Assembly (NCBI GenBank): GCA_014804285.1
Contig: JAAVAA010000080.1
Location: 49,869 to 58,419 of the forward strand
Origin: Lachnospiraceae bacterium
GTDB lineage: Bacteria > Bacillota > Clostridia > Lachnospirales > Lachnospiraceae
Length of the DNA: 8,551 bases
Reading direction: 5' to 3'
A program made the position numbers and the translations under genes. This document shows, piece by piece, positions 1-5,841 of the stretch. The notes below the pieces were generated by a model. It searched no databases, had not been told where the DNA came from, and saw nothing but the letters and a program-made list of their open reading frames with translations. How positions within the stretch are numbered: position 1 is the first letter of the stretch; each line of letters begins with the position of its first letter.

Positions 1-13
1 TCTGGTAGGCTCA

Positions 14-313
14 TTATGAGTTGAAGGAGTTGCTCGTTTCTTTTTTTATGTCCAGAATATCATAAAGATACTTTTTTCCATCTGCAGAATGCCTGATCAA
101 TATTGTTGCCCTAAAACGATTATACCTCTCGAATTCTCCCTTTTCACCATAAACAGGAAGTTCAAAACATGCATCGTATCTATACCAGCCATACCGAGCA
201 TTTCTGATATGCCTCTGATCCCGATTTTCCCAAAAACGTTTGCTTCCGGCTGTTTCCAACAATTCAGGAATTCCTTGAGCCACGTTAGCCTTTGCTTTTG
301 CGAGTGTTCCCAT
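14..313 (-). CDS. LPD3-like (BECR-fold nuclease type) domain protein, probably 5'-truncated
   Basis: This 99-residue frame starts at an internal ATG. It resembles the LPD3 domains (Barnase-EndoU-ColicinE5/D-RelE-like nuclease class) found as large polyvalent modules in phage and conjugative-element proteins, where they are thought to act as RNases. Visible hallmarks are the aromatic GWYRYDACFELPVY segment (residues about 42-55), followed by ERYNRF, the strand RATILIRH and the end motif KYLYDILDIKKET. The same frame stays open upstream to 394 and reads like family sequence (LIYIGSDP, then EYTGSRYTHKL directly before the annotated Met), but it meets a stop at 395-397 with no credible start or ribosome binding site. 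I therefore think the true N-terminus has been lost by frameshift or deletion. Family assignment is from memory of motifs; catalytic residues were not checked. Confidence 0.55.
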   Translation of the reverse strand: MGTLAKAKANVAQGIPELLETAGSKRFWENRDQRHIRNARYGWYRYDACFELPVYGEKGEFERYNRFRATILIRHSADGKKYLYDILDIKKETSNSFNS

Positions 314-344
314 CAGCTTGTGGGTATATCTCGACCCGGTATAT

Positions 345-512
345 TCATCCGGCAGATCGGATCCGATGTATATTAAATCTGATTTCGTGGATTCTTACAA
401 TTTTCTTTTTATCACTGTCTGTTACAATTTCTACATTTTTCTCCAACGTAAGCCTTTCACCCCTTCGTATTTTGCTGTCAAAAACCGCGAGTGTAAATGC
501 CTCTCCACGCAT
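345..512 (-). pseudogene. Short coding-like frame upstream of the LPD3 remnant
   Basis: A 55-residue frame opens at ATG 510-512 (start MRGEAFTLAVFDSKIRRGE, ending HRIRSAG) and stops at 345-347. Its codon pattern and alternating charged and hydrophobic residues look like real protein, but I recognise no family. It overlaps the upstream extension of the LPD3 frame out of phase, around 345-394. The two may be pieces of one gene separated by a frameshift, or two adjacent genes fused by a deletion. No clear ribosome binding site precedes the ATG. Confidence 0.3.
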
Positions 513-627
513 TGCGATATATGTATCATAGCATATGTTACGCTTCTTCGCAATGCATGTCCGGCATTTCCTTTATGTATAAACTCCATTTCTCTTATCC
601 CTGTAAAGAAACTAACCCATAAAGTAA

Positions 628-667
628 TAGCACAAGTTCATATTTTATCATTTTTGAACTTGCGCTA
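628..667. terminator. Imperfect inverted repeat, possible terminator of the GH28 gene
   Basis: TAGCACAAGTTCA at 628-640 pairs with TGAACTTGCGCTA at 655-667 (one mismatch, 14-nt AT-rich loop). It lies about 60 bases beyond the stop of the GH28 gene. The run following it on the minus strand is only weakly T-rich, so it could be a terminator or a plain inverted repeat. The rest of 513-728 shows nothing else I can support. Confidence 0.3.
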
Positions 668-728
668 TCTTATTTGCACTTACCAAGCATCTGTATTCTT
701 TTTACATTATCTCTTTTTGTAATCCGAA

Positions 729-2006
729 TCACTCCTGAATAATGCTCCACTGATGCATCCTCATGTTATCCAACTTAACCTCCGCCTTACCGCCAATATA
801 AAGCCCGCAGTCAGCAGGCACTTCAAAGTCTATCTCACTTGGAGAAAAATCAAAAGCATACCCTTTTAGTACAATATTGGCAGACGGCTTGCGCGTATAA
901 TCAATATTACACAGCTCCACCTCTCGAATATTTCCATTTGCGCCGTACACACCCATAGCATTCTCGCCCGTACAGGTTACATTCTCAATATGTACATTAC
1001 GAATTGCACACTCTGTTCTTGTGTGCGGATGCTGTGTGGCGGGAATATGATGGTCATGCTTCACTGCCATCATAAAAATCGGCTCACCGTTACCCCACCA
1101 ATTACCGGCACGAATTTTGGTATCAATCATCATATTACTAATACGAACATTCTCCACCAAGGAGCTTTCGTCATTGCACATGAAACACAACCCGCGATTG
1201 CTTTCCTTAATGATGCAGTTCGAAATCAACACATTGCGCACAATACTGTAAATATAGCCAATAACAATGGCTTTCGAGCACGAACGCAGTACACAGTTTG
1301 TGATGACAATGTCCTCACAGGGCTTTTCCCAATTTGTGATACTGGACAGCGCAATGCAATCGTCACCACTGGAAATATGACAGTCTGAAATTATCACGCC
1401 TTTGCAGGCGGAGATATGAATACCGTCATCGTTCGGGATATTCAAATTGGTATCAATTGTCAGCCCTAGCAGCTTCACATTTTCACACTCACTGAATGTC
1501 AATGTCCAACAAGGAGCGTCAATGACCCGTATACCACGTATGGTGATATTTTTTGAGGCATGAAAAAAGAGACATTGTGCGGGACGAATTCCTATCGGAT
1601 GCGTACACTCTTTAATCTGTTCTTCATTAAACGCCGCCTTACCGTCTGGAACATTCCACGCTTCCATATCATAGAAATCACACCCGCTGAAGTCGATTGT
1701 ACCACAGCCTTCGATCGTCACATTATCATGTCCCAGATTCACCAGCATTGCCCTCAATACTCCCATTTCATTGTGATAATAGGGCTGCTCTGGGTAATCT
1801 TCCATATTGCCTGAGGCTTTTAGCACTGCGCCACTCTCCAAATGCAGGGATGCACCGTTCAATACTATCGTCCCTGTAAGAAAAACGCCGGCAGGAACGT
1901 AAACCATACTGCCTGATTTTGCTGCTTCATCCAGCGCCGCCTGAATGGCTGCGGTGTTCATGGTCTTCCCATCTCCTACTGCTCCAAATGTCGTAATATC
2001 AATCAT
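729..2006 (-). CDS. Glycoside hydrolase family 28 protein (polygalacturonase-like)
   Basis: This 425-residue protein opens with the typical GH28 N-terminal motif FGAVGDGKTxNTxAIQxAL (residues 7-25) and VPAGVFLTG, then continues as a parallel beta-helix. The three acidic residues used by family enzymes are visible: N192-D193-D194 (canonical NTD) and G214-D215-D216. The other two hallmarks deviate: GHG is replaced by SKA (244-246), and after R271 the lysine of RIK is missing (RGLCF). There is no signal peptide, so it is probably cytoplasmic and acts on imported oligosaccharides from pectin or a related polymer. Loss of the histidine is known in rhamnogalacturonan-active GH28 members, so the substrate may not be polygalacturonate. 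AGGAGA at 2013-2018 gives a good ribosome binding site. No transporter or other pectin gene is visible nearby. Confidence 0.88.
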   Translation of the reverse strand: MIDITTFGAVGDGKTMNTAAIQAALDEAAKSGSMVYVPAGVFLTGTIVLNGASLHLESGAVLKASGNMEDYPEQPYYHNEMGVLRAMLVNLGHDNVTIEGCGTIDFSGCDFYDMEAWNVPDGKAAFNEEQIKECTHPIGIRPAQCLFFHASKNITIRGIRVIDAPCWTLTFSECENVKLLGLTIDTNLNIPNDDGIHISACKGVIISDCHISSGDDCIALSSITNWEKPCEDIVITNCVLRSCSKAIVIGYIYSIVRNVLISNCIIKESNRGLCFMCNDESSLVENVRISNMMIDTKIRAGNWWGNGEPIFMMAVKHDHHIPATQHPHTRTECAIRNVHIENVTCTGENAMGVYGANGNIREVELCNIDYTRKPSANIVLKGYAFDFSPSEIDFEVPADCGLYIGGKAEVKLDNMRMHQWSIIQE

Positions 2007-2055
2007 CTTATGTCTCCTCTTTTAAATTAATGCTGTCCCATTTAACAATTTTCTG

Positions 2056-2093
2056 GTCAAATTTCCAAACTTGATGCGCCAATCCATAGCATC
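2056..2093. repeat. Direct repeat, copy 1 (partner at 4243-4280)
   Basis: This 38-bp segment matches 4243-4280 at 33 of 38 positions in the same orientation. On the minus strand both copies begin GATGCTATGGATT and both can be read as MLWIxxSSLEI followed by the same TGA. Copy 1 lies exactly where the metallophosphoesterase remnant stops resembling its family, so it marks a junction. The two copies bracket about 2.1 kb holding the macrodomain gene and the GNAT pair. What the repeat derives from is unknown to me. Confidence 0.7.
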
Positions 2094-2194
2094 AATAATA
2101 TAATATTCTGCTTTTTCTTTCTCTGTATTCTTGACGTCTCATTGTAAATATCTCCGATTACATAGTGCATAATTGTTCGGCTCCGTTTGCTCAT
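2057..2194 (-). pseudogene. Truncated metallophosphoesterase-like gene (5' end only)
   Basis: The ATG at 2192-2194 overlaps the TGA of the macrodomain gene as ATGA, a classic translationally coupled arrangement. The first residues, RTIMHYVIGDIYNE, resemble the N-terminus of calcineurin-like metallophosphoesterases, which carry YVIGDIHG/N; here the metal-binding His of GDIH is Tyr. After about 25 residues the frame becomes lysine-rich, then runs into a repeat also found at 4243-4280 and stops after 45 residues, against well over 200 in the family. I read it as the stump of a gene that formed an operon with the macrodomain hydrolase. The family call rests on one short motif. Confidence 0.45.
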
Positions 2195-3048
2195 GATAAT
2201 GTTCTCATAAAAACATCATAATTCTTTGTGTCTCCTGGTGGACAGTAAATAGCAAACTCTATGGTCTTAAAATTGTACAGATATTTTTTAACGATCTCCT
2301 TCATAGCTCTTGCTACCACATCGGGAGAATTCTGAAATGCTCCACATCCAAAGGCTCCTAAGATTACGGCCTCTGCGCCATTCGCTTTTAAAATATCAAG
2401 AATCCTGCTCATACGTTTCTTATGCAGATCCAATAATTCACTCTGTTTTATGTTGACTGCCTTACTGCCAGAATCCGGGTTCATAGCATTGCTCGGCTTA
2501 CTACGCAGATTCGGTGCCGCACAAGATATTACATCTACTTCGTACCAGAGCTCCTCAGGTAATAACGCCGGTGTATCGGTATCATCCCTAAACACGGTGA
2601 CCTTGGGTGTATAAATGCAATCATCATTATATAAAGCGTTTATCTGACCGGATTTTAAATCTTTACGGTGCTTATCGTGAAATTGACTAACCACCCGGCT
2701 ATCAGAAATGCACGGATATAACGTACTGCATCGACAGATTGCTTCTTCCTGTGCATTTGAGCCTTTCGTGACACCACCTCCGGCGTTAGTCGCAGATGCA
2801 AAATTAAGTACGCAAACATTCTGGTCTGAATATCGGCTTGCTGCTGCCAGACTTCTCCTCTGTGATACCACAACATTTGCAGGCTTATTATATTTATCTG
2901 TGGAAGTAGTAATCTGCACACCCTCTGTAATAACCTTTTGATTTTGTTTGGAAAAATTTATAGAATCAATCAATCTCTTATTTGTACAATAAAGATGTTT
3001 CGTCTCTTCAAAAATCTCTACTCGTTCCTTGCGTGAATCCTTATACAT
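2191..3048 (-). CDS. TIGR02452 family macrodomain / microbial PARG-like ADP-ribose hydrolase
   Basis: This 285-residue protein has the architecture of microbial-type poly(ADP-ribose) glycohydrolases (DUF2263 N-terminal part plus macrodomain). The diagnostic signature GGG-x7-QEE is present at G90-G92 and Q100-E101-E102, preceded by VLNFASATNA, and the second phosphate-binding loop LGAFGCGAFQN lies at 230-240. By family knowledge it should remove ADP-ribose units from proteins or nucleic acids in the cytoplasm, countering an ADP-ribosylating enzyme. None is visible in the window. The length is normal and nothing essential seems missing. GGAGG at 3059-3063 is a good ribosome binding site. It sits inside a broken operon: the upstream frame overlaps its start and is interrupted, and a downstream ATGA-coupled gene is cut off. 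Confidence 0.87.
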   Translation of the reverse strand: MYKDSRKERVEIFEETKHLYCTNKRLIDSINFSKQNQKVITEGVQITTSTDKYNKPANVVVSQRRSLAAASRYSDQNVCVLNFASATNAGGGVTKGSNAQEEAICRCSTLYPCISDSRVVSQFHDKHRKDLKSGQINALYNDDCIYTPKVTVFRDDTDTPALLPEELWYEVDVISCAAPNLRSKPSNAMNPDSGSKAVNIKQSELLDLHKKRMSRILDILKANGAEAVILGAFGCGAFQNSPDVVARAMKEIVKKYLYNFKTIEFAIYCPPGDTKNYDVFMRTLS

Positions 3049-3227
3049 AATAAAATATCCTCCAAAGGCATGTTATTGGCTTTCATAAGACACCTAAATT
3101 CAGCGCCAAAAGGAATACTATCCCCAAAGTCCACTTCATCATAAGCACGCTATTGATAATCGTACACATTTAAAATATCTACATTCTTAGACGAACCATA
3201 GACTGGTTTCGATTTGAAGTCTGACCC
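3018..3227 (-). pseudogene. Unrecognised coding remnant upstream of the macrodomain gene, split by an amber codon
   Basis: A single frame of 69 codons runs from 3227 to a stop at 3018-3020, broken only by TAG at 3150-3152. It has protein-like composition: before the stop SDFKSKPVYGSSKNVDIL, after it DEVDFGDSIPFGAEFRCLM and PLEDILLCIRIHARNE. It overlaps the first 31 bases of the macrodomain gene and contains that gene's ribosome binding site, as the end of an upstream operon gene would. I do not recognise the family. Chance is possible, but the run of coding-like residues and its position favour a decayed gene. Confidence 0.38.
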
Positions 3228-3325
3228 TTACTATGGCATACATTACTACTTGACATTGTACCATAGTTTTACGTTTCCAAATAAATTTTTGGGAATCAAA
3301 TATGGGCATGCCCAATAAATTGAAC

Positions 3326-3361
3326 AGAAGAAAGCCCCCAAATCTGTCTGGACTTGGAGGC
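3326..3361 (-). terminator. Rho-independent terminator behind the GNAT pair
   Basis: On the minus strand GCCTCCAA (3354-3361) pairs with TTGGGGGC (3334-3341) around a 12-nt loop and is followed by TTTCTTCT. One pair is U-G on the minus strand but C-A on the plus strand, so it works only leftward. It begins about 15 bases after the stop of the 62-residue gene. Confidence 0.75.
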
Positions 3362-3367
3362 ATTATT
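3335..3367. repeat. Terminator-containing direct repeat, copy 1 (partner at 7561-7593)
   Basis: Thirty of 33 bases match 7561-7593 in the same orientation. Each copy ends about 9 bases from the stop codon of a small antitoxin-like gene, so the terminator and its spacing to the gene are conserved together although the genes differ. Confidence 0.7.
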
Positions 3368-3375
3368 CCAACCAT

Positions 3376-3564
3376 CTATACTTCAAATGTTTTCATTTCT
3401 TCCTGCGACAACGGTCTTCCAAGTTGTTTTGATAACAATATCGCTTCTCTCAAGCGATAAACTTTACCGTCAGAAGGTGCTGTTAATCTTCCATCTGGCA
3501 TTTCTTCACCAAATTTGTCAAATTTATCCATAATAGTCTTTTGCTTTCTCTCCGCTACTATCAT
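3376..3564 (-). CDS. Small antitoxin-like partner of the GNAT protein
   Basis: The protein has 62 residues if it starts at ATG 3562-3564; an in-frame GTG nine bases upstream would add three. I prefer the ATG because GGAGAG, within the end of the upstream gene, lies 8 bases before it. The coding start overlaps or abuts the stop of the GNAT gene, so the two are translationally coupled. Visible features are a basic N-terminus (AERKQKTIMDKFDKFGEE), then PDGRLTAPSDGKVYRLREAI and the end LGRPLSQEEMKTFEV. I have seen this C-terminal pattern in uncharacterised small Clostridia proteins but know no established function. Gene order, size and tight coupling suggest a partner or antitoxin of the acetyltransferase; this is inference. 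Confidence 0.7.
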   Translation of the reverse strand: MIVAERKQKTIMDKFDKFGEEMPDGRLTAPSDGKVYRLREAILLSKQLGRPLSQEEMKTFEV

Positions 3565-3565
3565 A

Positions 3566-4090
3566 TCATTCACTCTCCATAAAGTATTTGTTAATCAACG
3601 CAATAGCACCATACGAGTCAATATATAGCGTATGCCAATCTATCATTTTTGCATTTAACTCTTTCATGTAATGCGATACTAAATCTGTCTTTGCTGTAAA
3701 TTGTACATATCCTTCATTTCCTGCATCCCAACTAAGTTTACAAGCAATTGCGAATAAATGCGCACCTACACCTTTATACTTACCGTTTCTTCCAACATTA
3801 TTCGGTGCTGCCTCTACAATATCTACATGAGTATAATACTGTTCCCTGATATGTTTCAATGCAATCATACCTTGCACTTCATCATCATTCTCCAGTAACA
3901 ATTCATATACTTCGTACCCATTTTGGTGAGGAACACTCCAATCAAACTTCCAGCCTTGTTCTTTTAATTCATTTGCATCCTGCTTCGTAATCGTTCTGGC
4001 TACTAGACGATACTCTGTATCACATTCCTCTCCTGTTTCAGCACATACTAAACAGTCAGTCAATGTATCTATTAAAATATCAATTTCCAT
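3566..4090 (-). CDS. GNAT-like N-acetyltransferase domain protein, putative toxin-type
   Basis: The protein has 174 residues. The second half carries a GNAT-like core: the strand YYTHVDIVEAAPNN (residues about 85-98), then the acetyl-CoA pyrophosphate loop in KYKGVGAHLFAIACKLSW (104-121; pattern x-x-G-x-G at G107 and G109), the strand VQFTAKTDLVSHYMKEL, and a tail with a conserved Tyr. The N-terminal half (CAETGEECDTEYRLV) is not typical of housekeeping GNAT enzymes. AGAGGG six bases before the ATG is a clear ribosome binding site. TGCTATAAT at 4108-4116 on the minus strand looks like an extended -10 but would leave a very short leader. The gene is coupled to a 62-residue protein and ends in a shared terminator. 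The substrate (tRNA, protein or small molecule) cannot be told. Confidence 0.7.
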   Translation of the reverse strand: MEIDILIDTLTDCLVCAETGEECDTEYRLVARTITKQDANELKEQGWKFDWSVPHQNGYEVYELLLENDDEVQGMIALKHIREQYYTHVDIVEAAPNNVGRNGKYKGVGAHLFAIACKLSWDAGNEGYVQFTAKTDLVSHYMKELNAKMIDWHTLYIDSYGAIALINKYFMESE

Positions 4091-4242
4091 AGTTTACCCT
4101 CTTCCTTATTATAGCATATTTTATATCCCAATTCATCACTTTATTCGTATATGCTTGAATGGATTCAAATAATCATTTCTAAATGTGGTTTGATGCTTTG
4201 TACCAAGAAATATCATCAATGGAATTTCTGGTATTTTTTTTC

Positions 4243-4280
4243 GTCAAATTTCTAAACTCGACACGCTAATCCATAGCATC
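4243..4280. repeat. Direct repeat, copy 2 (partner at 2056-2093)
   Basis: See copy 1: 33 of 38 bases match. Here the minus-strand reading upstream is open as far as ELKEAMLWISVSSLEI before the TGA, while the alternative frame carries a TAG. No gene could be assigned to 4091-4390; beyond this repeat it holds only AT-rich sequence and short open frames. Confidence 0.7.
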
Positions 4281-4391
4281 GCTTCCTTTAACTCACCACT
4301 ACAAAACAGCCACCCTTTCCCAGATAGGATGCCTGACATCTTGATTTGCGAGGATGGCTACGATAAACCTTTTTATAAATAGGCTGACAGC

Positions 4392-4428
4392 AAAAAGCGG
4401 CCTACCGTGGACGCTCTCGGTAAGCCGC
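4392..4428 (-). terminator. Rho-independent terminator of the PanA-type gene
   Basis: GCGGCCTACCG at 4397-4407 and CGGTAAGCCGC at 4418-4428 form an 11-bp stem (one G-T or mismatch pair) with a 10-nt loop, followed on the minus strand by TTTTT. It starts 21 bases after the stop codon of the gene at 4450. Confidence 0.88.
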
Positions 4429-4449
4429 TGCTGTTTTCTGTAAAAAATT

Positions 4450-5463
4450 TTAATCCAGCTCAATATCCTTAGCGTATGCGTAAGAAATAATTTCGCCCTT
4501 CTGTGTCTCATTATAACCTTTCTCTTTATGCGAATAATTTGAAATATCCACTGATCCATAATTTGCAAATTTCTGATAGATTCGCTCCATCACTGCAAGT
4601 TCATCTTCTGTAAGAATTCCTTCAGGCATTTCTTCCTCCGGAATCACTTGATGCTTTTCATATCCATTGTCATAAAAGACTTCGATATGTGCGATATGAT
4701 CTGCAGCCATCGTTCCAAGAAGAATATCAAAATTCTCCGGTACTGGTCCATACGGAAGATGCGCATACCGTACACCAGAAATAGAAATTCCATTTTCTTT
4801 ATAGAAAATCATGTCTGAATAATTTAATAGTTTCATTAGCTTTGTCTTTAATAATTCTGTACTTTTATACGCAAAAAACAGAACCATCGCACAAAACTTT
4901 TCATAATCAAATGTTTTGAAACCGTTTTCTTCACTTGGCAACCTCGTAAAAAACCGACGAAAGAGCTTTCTACTCGAACGGTACTCCTCATTTTGCTCAA
5001 GCATATCAACCGTCTCTAATAATTTGCTTAGCTGTTTCTGGCTAAGCGCAACCTCATTTTCTGTAAGATATATCCGCATATTTTCCGGCTCACGCAAAAA
5101 TAAGAGCAAACTATTATGCGCTCTATCCTGAACAGATCCATTCTCATATCTGCAAATTGTTTTATCTCCCCAGTTCAGAAGCTTTGCAAAACTTCTTTGA
5201 CTAAGATCATATTGCTCTCTTATTTTCTTAATTTCCTCAGGAAGAAGAAGCTTATGTCTTCTACGGTATTCGTTATATGCAGAAACAAGTGTAGCATTAT
5301 CAAGTTCTTCCGAATAGAATTCTTCCTCACAATTTACACATACCAATACCTGTGCATCGACCTCGATGGATTCTCCACAGACATCATATGTTTCTCTTTT
5401 CGTTATGATCTTTGTTTCAACTTCTTTTCCACAATTATCACAATATTTTCTCATTGAAGCCAT
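4450..5463 (-). CDS. PanA-type antitoxin: YgiT/MqsA zinc ribbon, HTH and Panacea (DUF4065) domain
   Basis: The protein has 337 residues. Residues 8-45 hold two CxxC pairs (C8/C11 and C42/C45), a zinc ribbon like that of MqsA. Residues about 74-115 are an XRE-type helix-turn-helix (EEIKKIREQYDLSQRSFA, then TICRYENG). From about 186 to 325 is a Panacea domain with its hallmarks LFFAYKSTELLKTKLMKLL, YAHLPYGPVP (233-242) and SHKEKGYNET (311-320). Such proteins neutralise varied toxins, with Panacea binding the toxin and the HTH autoregulating. Two starts fit the doubled AGGAGAGGAG site: ATG 5461-5463, or MRKYCDNC at 5452-5454, which sits where zinc-ribbon proteins normally begin. No toxin gene is directly adjacent on the same strand, so the partner is lost or lies elsewhere. 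A terminator follows. Confidence 0.88.
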   Translation of the reverse strand: MASMRKYCDNCGKEVETKIITKRETYDVCGESIEVDAQVLVCVNCEEEFYSEELDNATLVSAYNEYRRRHKLLLPEEIKKIREQYDLSQRSFAKLLNWGDKTICRYENGSVQDRAHNSLLLFLREPENMRIYLTENEVALSQKQLSKLLETVDMLEQNEEYRSSRKLFRRFFTRLPSEENGFKTFDYEKFCAMVLFFAYKSTELLKTKLMKLLNYSDMIFYKENGISISGVRYAHLPYGPVPENFDILLGTMAADHIAHIEVFYDNGYEKHQVIPEEEMPEGILTEDELAVMERIYQKFANYGSVDISNYSHKEKGYNETQKGEIISYAYAKDIELD

Positions 5464-5521
5464 CTCCTCTCCTATGCGAAATCATCCTCATGAAATCCTA
5501 GACATCGCCCGGACGGCTTGA

Positions 5522-5541
5522 GTCCAAATCCTGCTTTGGAC
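5522..5541. promoter_or_regulatory. Short hairpin in the leader of the PanA-type gene
   Basis: GTCCAAA (5522-5528) and TTTGGAC (5535-5541) form a perfect 7-bp stem with a 6-nt loop, about 60 bases upstream of the start at 5463. It could be an operator for the gene's own HTH or a leader hairpin. There is no direct evidence for either role. Confidence 0.3.
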
Positions 5542-5594
5542 CTTTATAGTAATCATCAACTACATAATACAGCAGAAAAATACCTTCGTCAACA

Positions 5595-5620
5595 AAAATG
5601 CGGTCATATGACCGCATTTT
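5595..5620. promoter_or_regulatory. 26-bp perfect palindrome (operator or bidirectional terminator)
   Basis: The half AAAATGCGGTCAT (5595-5607) is followed directly by its exact reverse complement (5608-5620). It lies between the divergent PanA-type gene and the RNA/DUF3800 unit. As RNA it gives a GC-containing hairpin followed by U on either strand, so it could stop transcripts from both sides, such as antisense read-through from the Fic gene. As DNA it is an ideal dimeric-protein operator. The sequence alone does not decide. Confidence 0.6.
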
Positions 5621-5701
5621 ATGAGATTACCACTATCCCCATTCCTAACCTGGTAAATCATATTACATCTTAACTTTTCTTTCAATTTCTATAAATTTCT
5701 A

Positions 5702-5730
5702 TTGCATTTACAGTTGTTTTTACATATACT
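5702..5730 (+). promoter_or_regulatory. Promoter of the structured RNA
   Basis: TTGCAT (5702-5707) and TATACT (5725-5730) are spaced by exactly 17 bases. The predicted start near 5737 is just before the first hairpin of the RNA. The -35 box matches the consensus at only three positions; the -10 is good. Confidence 0.5.
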
Positions 5731-5736
5731 ATTAGC

Positions 5737-5815
5737 AACGAAATCAATGATTTCATTTGGGCTGGTCGCAAGACCCAGGTCCATCTAGGGCGGGGAAGTT
5801 CCCCGCCATTTTTTT
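5737..5815 (+). ncRNA. Structured RNA upstream of DUF3800 (DUF3800-type RNA motif candidate)
   Basis: About 79 nt run from the predicted transcription start to the terminator. Three hairpins are visible. First, GAAATC (5740-5745) with GATTTC (5749-5754). Second, a longer hairpin capped by GGTC-GCAA-GACC (5764-5775), a GNRA-type tetraloop, whose stem can extend through CT/AG with a bulged C and TGG/CCA (5758-5783). Third, GGCGGGG/CCCCGCC (5789-5807) followed by seven Ts. The RNA ends 27 bases before the DUF3800 start, so most transcripts would stop before the gene. Comparative genomics has described several DUF3800 RNA motifs placed upstream of DUF3800 genes; this fits that class by position and form. 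Which subclass, and whether it is a cis regulator or an RNA antitoxin, is open. Confidence 0.68.
5789..5815 (+). terminator. Strong terminator between the RNA and DUF3800
   Basis: A perfect 7-bp GC stem (5789-5795 with 5801-5807, loop AAGTT; an eighth A-T pair is possible) is followed by A and seven Ts. Expression of the downstream gene needs read-through, as in type III toxin-antitoxin loci. Confidence 0.9.
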
Positions 5816-5841
5816 ACAAAATCTACAGAGGTGACAATGTA

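Noticed and set aside
318..722. Open frames on the plus strand opposite the LPD3 remnant and the intergenic region
   Set aside because: Composition is rich in Cys, Phe, Ile and Ser without family motifs, there is no ribosome binding site, and one part is antisense to the recognised LPD3 sequence.
990..1879. Three plus-strand open frames opposite the GH28 gene
   Set aside because: They are antisense shadows of a clearly conserved gene.
3196..3236. CCATAG and CTATGG ends suggesting an IS or MITE terminal inverted repeat
   Set aside because: Only 6 bases pair, there is no target-site duplication, and there is no transposase or further symmetry.
3303..3314. 12-bp palindrome TGGGCATGCCCA
   Set aside because: It is short, lies beyond a terminator, and has no gene start near enough for it to be an operator.
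3187..3375. 62-codon minus-strand frame
   Set aside because: It runs straight through the terminator at 3326-3361 and shows no family pattern; the other frame in this stretch looks more like coding sequence.
4091..4305. Short minus-strand readings such as a 26-codon frame containing RNDYLNPFKHIRIK
   Set aside because: It faintly recalls the end of DUF3800 proteins, but it is too short and lies in the wrong place; there is no start signal or second motif.
4299..4568. 89-codon minus-strand frame overlapping the end of the PanA-type gene
   Set aside because: It crosses that gene's strong terminator, is out of phase with the Panacea coding sequence, and has no ribosome binding site.
5740..5815. 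A riboswitch or tandem-repeat RNA antitoxin of the ToxI type
   Set aside because: No tandem repeats of the ToxI kind are present, and the hairpins match no metabolite riboswitch I know; the DUF3800-associated RNA class fits better.
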